Assembly: GCF_014203595.1 (NCBI RefSeq)
Contig: NZ_JACHJK010000005.1
Span: 62,001 to 126,000, forward strand
Reading direction: 5' to 3'
Length of the DNA: 64,000 nt
From: Streptomyces echinatus
Lineage (GTDB): Bacteria > Actinomycetota > Actinomycetes > Streptomycetales > Streptomycetaceae
The position numbers were made by a program, and so were the translations under genes. Every line of letters starts with the position of its first letter. Position 1 is the stretch's first letter. Under the pieces are notes generated by a model. That model ran no database searches. It had not been told where the DNA came from and was given only the letters and a program-made list of their open reading frames with translations. Below, in pieces: positions 61,158 to 64,000 of the stretch.

Positions 61158-62546
61158 ATGTCCAGATCCGTGCGCCTTGTCCCGGCCGCCCTGGCCCTGC
61201 TCGCTCTCACCGCCACCGCGTGTGACGGCGGAGTGCGGGGCACCCCGGGCGGCTCCGGCGTACGCGACCCGTACTTCCCGAAGGCCGGCAACGGCGGTTA
61301 CGACGTCGGGCACTACGACCTCACCCTCGACTACACCCCGGCCACCCGCCGCCTCACCGGCACGGCCGTCATCACCGCCCGGGCCACCCGGGCGCTGTCC
61401 GCCTTCGACCTCGACCTGGCCGGGCTGGACGTCGAGTCGGTCACCGTCGAGGGCCGCGGTGCCCTCTTCAACCGGGCCGGCCAGGAACTGACCGTGCGCC
61501 CCCACGACGATCTGCGCAAGGGTGAGACCTTCCGCACGACCGTCCGTTACTCGGGCAGCCCCCGCACCCTCACCGACGCCGACGGCGCCGAGGAGGGCTG
61601 GCTGACCACCGCCGACGGCGCCCTCGGCCTGGGGGAACCGGCCGGCACCATGGCCTGGTTCCCCGGCAATCACCATCCCTCCGACAAGGCCGCCTACGAC
61701 CTCACCGTCACTGTCCCCGAGGGCCTGCAGGCGGTCTCCAACGGGGAGTTGACCGGCCGGTCCGTCAAGGGCGGCCGGGCGACCTACCACTGGCACACCG
61801 CCCAGCCCATGGCGAGCTATGCCGCCACGGTCGCCGTCGGCCGCTTCCGCCTCACCCGCAGCACGGGCCCGCACGGGCTGCCGGTCCTCACCGCCGTCGA
61901 CCCCACCCAGGAGAAGGCGAGCGGGAAGGTGCTCGCGAAGCTGCCCGGGATCATCGACTGGGAGGAGACCAACTTCGGTCCGTACCCCTTCTCCTCGGCC
62001 GGCGCGATCGTCGACCGGCCGGGCGACGCCGGGTACGCCCTGGAGACCCAGAACCGGCCCGTCTTCCCCGCCGACCAGCTCGACACCGAAACGCTCGTGC
62101 ACGAGCTCGCGCACCAGTGGTACGGCGACTCGGTCACCCCGGAGACCTGGCAGGACATGTGGCTCAACGAGGGCTTCGCGACCTACGCGTGGTGGCTGTA
62201 CCAGGAGGACTTCGGCGGCCCGAGCGCCCAGGAGACCTTCATGGACCTCTACGACGGCGACGACGAGGCCCTGTGGGCCTTCCCGCCCGGGAAACCGTCG
62301 AGTGCGGCCCACATCTCCGACACCCCTGTCTACGAGCGGGGCGCGATGGTCCTGCAGAAGATCCGGCAGAAGACCGGCGACGACACCTTCTACGACATCA
62401 TCCAGGGCTGGGCCGCCGCCCACCGGCACGGCAACGCGAGCACCGCCGACTTCACCGCGTACGTGGAGCGTTCGGCCCCGGACGAGGACTTCTCCGGGAT
62501 CTGGCGGGACTGGCTGTACGGCGACCGCAAGCCGGACCGCCCGTGA
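61158..62546 (+). CDS. M1 family metallopeptidase, lipoprotein
   Basis: A 462-residue zinc aminopeptidase-like protein. A signal with a late Cys (LVPAALALLALTATACDGG) suggests a lipoprotein at the outer membrane face. The zinc site is H315-E316-x2-H319 in VHELAHQWYGD, with Glu338 in NEGFA. The GAMEN motif is altered (GYALETQNRP), typical of Streptomyces relatives. A TAGGAT -10 box is 7 nt before the ATG at 61158, so it looks leaderless. It likely trims extracellular peptides. Confidence 0.87.
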   Translation: MSRSVRLVPAALALLALTATACDGGVRGTPGGSGVRDPYFPKAGNGGYDVGHYDLTLDYTPATRRLTGTAVITARATRALSAFDLDLAGLDVESVTVEGRGALFNRAGQELTVRPHDDLRKGETFRTTVRYSGSPRTLTDADGAEEGWLTTADGALGLGEPAGTMAWFPGNHHPSDKAAYDLTVTVPEGLQAVSNGELTGRSVKGGRATYHWHTAQPMASYAATVAVGRFRLTRSTGPHGLPVLTAVDPTQEKASGKVLAKLPGIIDWEETNFGPYPFSSAGAIVDRPGDAGYALETQNRPVFPADQLDTETLVHELAHQWYGDSVTPETWQDMWLNEGFATYAWWLYQEDFGGPSAQETFMDLYDGDDEALWAFPPGKPSSAAHISDTPVYERGAMVLQKIRQKTGDDTFYDIIQGWAAAHRHGNASTADFTAYVERSAPDEDFSGIWRDWLYGDRKPDRP

Positions 62547-62600
62547 CCGGCCGCCCGGGCCGGACGGCGGCCGTCCGGGGTGATCCACCGGGCCGGCCGC

Positions 62601-63554
62601 TCACGCCTCCCACGTGTCCAGCAGCCGTCCGAGCCCGGGCGGCCACACCGGCTCGGTCTCCTCGGCCAGTTCCCGCCTCGTCCACCATCGCCCGCTGAGG
62701 ATGCCGTCGGCGGCGTGCGCGGCGGTCAGCCGGCCGGCCGGGTCGCGGCGGGGGCCGCGGGCGACGTAGACGTGCTCGTGCTGGCGGACGGGGATGCCCA
62801 TGCGGGTGAAGTCGTGTTCCCAGGTGCACAGCAGCGGGCCCGGGTCCAGGTCGGTCCAGCCGGTCTCCTCGGCCAGTTCGCGCACGGCGCCCTCGCGCGG
62901 GCCCTCACCGGGGTCCAGGCCGCCGCCGGGCAGGGCCCAGTGGACGCCGATCTCGTCGTTGTCGTACCGGAACAGGAACACGGCGCCGTCCGGGGCCACG
63001 ACGGCGATCCGGGCCGCCTCCCTCGGGGTGCGCGGCGTCCCGTCCAGCGCCTTGCGCAGCACGGCGCAGGGGCGGCCCAGGGCGCGGTCGGGGCGGTGGC
63101 CGATCGTCTCGTAGCCGAGCGCGGTCCAGAAGGCCAGCGCCTTGGGGTTGTTGTCGAGAACGGCGAGCCGAACCGCGCTGCGGCCGCCCTGGGTGCGGAA
63201 GCGGTTCTCGACGAGTCCCGCGAGGGTCCGGCCGTGTCCCTTGCCGTGCTCGGCCGCGTCCACCAGCAGGAGCCCGATCCACGGGTCCGGGTCGGCGGGG
63301 TCGGGGTGGTGGGCGAGCGTGGCCGCGAGTCCGACGAGGCGCCCCCGTTCCGCGCGGGCGAGCAGTACCTCGGCGCCCGGCACGGCCAGTTCCTCGGCGA
63401 GCTTCGCCGCGACCTGTTCGGGCCGTACGTCGTCCGGGTCGGGGAAGTCCCCGCTGAGCCGGTGGAACTCGCGGTTGGACGCGAACAGCGCGGTGATGTC
63501 GGCCAGCAGCGGGGCGGGAATGTCCCGGCCGGGGGAAAGGGGGTCCAGGATCAC
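62601..63554 (-). CDS. GNAT acetyltransferase-Nudix hydrolase fusion
   Basis: A 317-residue protein. The first half is a GNAT fold (about 10-165; RLVGLAATLAHHPDPADPDP, then LLLVDAAEHGKGHGRTLAGL with the acetyl-CoA loop). The second is a Nudix domain (about 175-310) with the box ALPGGGLDPGEGPREGAVRE and LAEETGW. The substrates are unknown. The GTG at 63554 is 7 nt after TAGATT, so it looks leaderless. Confidence 0.83.
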   Translation of the reverse strand: MILDPLSPGRDIPAPLLADITALFASNREFHRLSGDFPDPDDVRPEQVAAKLAEELAVPGAEVLLARAERGRLVGLAATLAHHPDPADPDPWIGLLLVDAAEHGKGHGRTLAGLVENRFRTQGGRSAVRLAVLDNNPKALAFWTALGYETIGHRPDRALGRPCAVLRKALDGTPRTPREAARIAVVAPDGAVFLFRYDNDEIGVHWALPGGGLDPGEGPREGAVRELAEETGWTDLDPGPLLCTWEHDFTRMGIPVRQHEHVYVARGPRRDPAGRLTAAHAADGILSGRWWTRRELAEETEPVWPPGLGRLLDTWEA

Positions 63555-63691
63555 AGGGGGCAATCTAGCCCGCGGACCGCCCGCCGGTGCCTCAAGCCCG
63601 GACGTCAGTGCCGGTGCCTCGTCCGTGGATCGGTAGCCCCGGGTCCCGGCCCGTGGCCGGTCCGGGGCTTCCGCTCGGACGCGACCGGATG

Positions 63692-64000
63692 TCAGACGTT
63701 GACGCCGAAGTCCTGGGCGATGCCGACCAGGCCCGAGGCGTAGCCCTGGCCGACCGCGCGGAACTTCCACTCGGCGCCGTTGCGGTACAGCTCGCCGAAG
63801 ACCATGGCCGTCTCGGTGGCCGCGTCCTCGGAGAGGTCGTAGCGCGCGATCTCGGCGCCGCCGGCCTGGTTGACGATGCGGATGTAGGCGTTGCGGACCT
63901 GGCCGAAGTTCTGGCCGCGGTTCTCCGCGTCGTAGATGGAGACCGGGAAGACGATCTTGTCGATGTCGGCCGGGAGCGAGGCCAGGTTGACGTTGATCGC
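63692..64000 (-). CDS. TerD family protein (partial, C-terminal part)
   Basis: The last 102 codons of a TerD protein; the N-terminal part runs past the window end. It has the TerD features NLASLPADIDKIVFPVSIYD, then AYIRIVNQAGGAEIARYDLS and AMVFGELYRNGAEWKFRAVG. TerD proteins bind calcium and act in tellurite or stress responses and development in Streptomyces. The family is certain; the gene is incomplete here. Confidence 0.88.
   Translation of the reverse strand, partial: AINVNLASLPADIDKIVFPVSIYDAENRGQNFGQVRNAYIRIVNQAGGAEIARYDLSEDAATETAMVFGELYRNGAEWKFRAVGQGYASGLVGIAQDFGVNV

Overview
The window is about 64 kb of very GC-rich DNA with actinomycete codon use, many GTG starts and mycothiol, MsiK and PhoRP genes. 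It is a Streptomyces chromosome. From memory the gene order resembles the S. coelicolor SCO4196-SCO4250 neighbourhood (mshA, gpmA, a SCO4226-like nickel protein, phoU/phoRP, carD, ispDF, cysS, rlmB, msiK). This was not checked by alignment. Nearly all of it is ordinary core genome except one inserted element.

Left core (1-22.1 kb): a TetR gene and helR (RNA polymerase helicase), a UvrA-like ABC ATPase, and an XRE/HbhA-like/DUF2516 trio. Then come a receiver-PP2C phosphatase, an NlpC/P60 hydrolase, a methyltransferase, mshA and a YbjN-domain gene. Next are remnants of a beta-helix protein, an AraC/DUF2000 pair, a CMD-family protein, an MFS exporter, two Stealth sugar-phosphate transferases and gpmA.

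Inserted element (about 22.1-36.66 kb): an actinomycete integrative and conjugative element (AICE) of the pSAM2 type. It sits at the 3' end of gpmA, bounded by a 26-bp direct repeat with one mismatch and flanked inside by a shared 20-bp arm-type repeat. It carries int, xis, a rolling-circle Rep that seems to start at ATC, Spd-like small proteins, an FtsK-like transfer ATPase, a KorSA-like GntR repressor with several ACTCGTCTA operators, and a Pif-like Nudix protein. Beyond a structured non-coding stretch lies cargo in lower-GC DNA. One operon has a small helical protein and a large degenerate P-loop protein that share an amyloid-like N-TG-x-I-Q-x-G-R-D-N-x-G motif. Opposite it lies an operon with a colicin E3-like ribonuclease, a small acidic protein and an ImmA/IrrE metallopeptidase. 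This cargo is the best candidate for an undescribed defence or cell-death module.

Middle core (36.7-44.9 kb): a truncated gene, three GAF/ANTAR regulators, a SCO4226-like nickel protein, a 51-residue cysteine-rich protein, and phoU divergent from phoR-phoP with a PHO box between. The last 71 bp of phoP are duplicated downstream.

Right core (44.9-64 kb): a lipoprotein, carD, ispD-ispF, a PPOX protein, cysS, rlmB, a DoxX protein, a nucleotidyltransferase, msiK and tRNA-Thr(TGT). Then come a small-molecule kinase, a rhomboid-like protein, two FAD enzymes, a pentapeptide protein, a hypothetical protein, a lipoprotein M1 peptidase, a GNAT-Nudix fusion and the 3' part of a TerD gene. At least fourteen genes have a TANNNT -10 box 6-7 nt before the start codon, so leaderless transcription appears common here.
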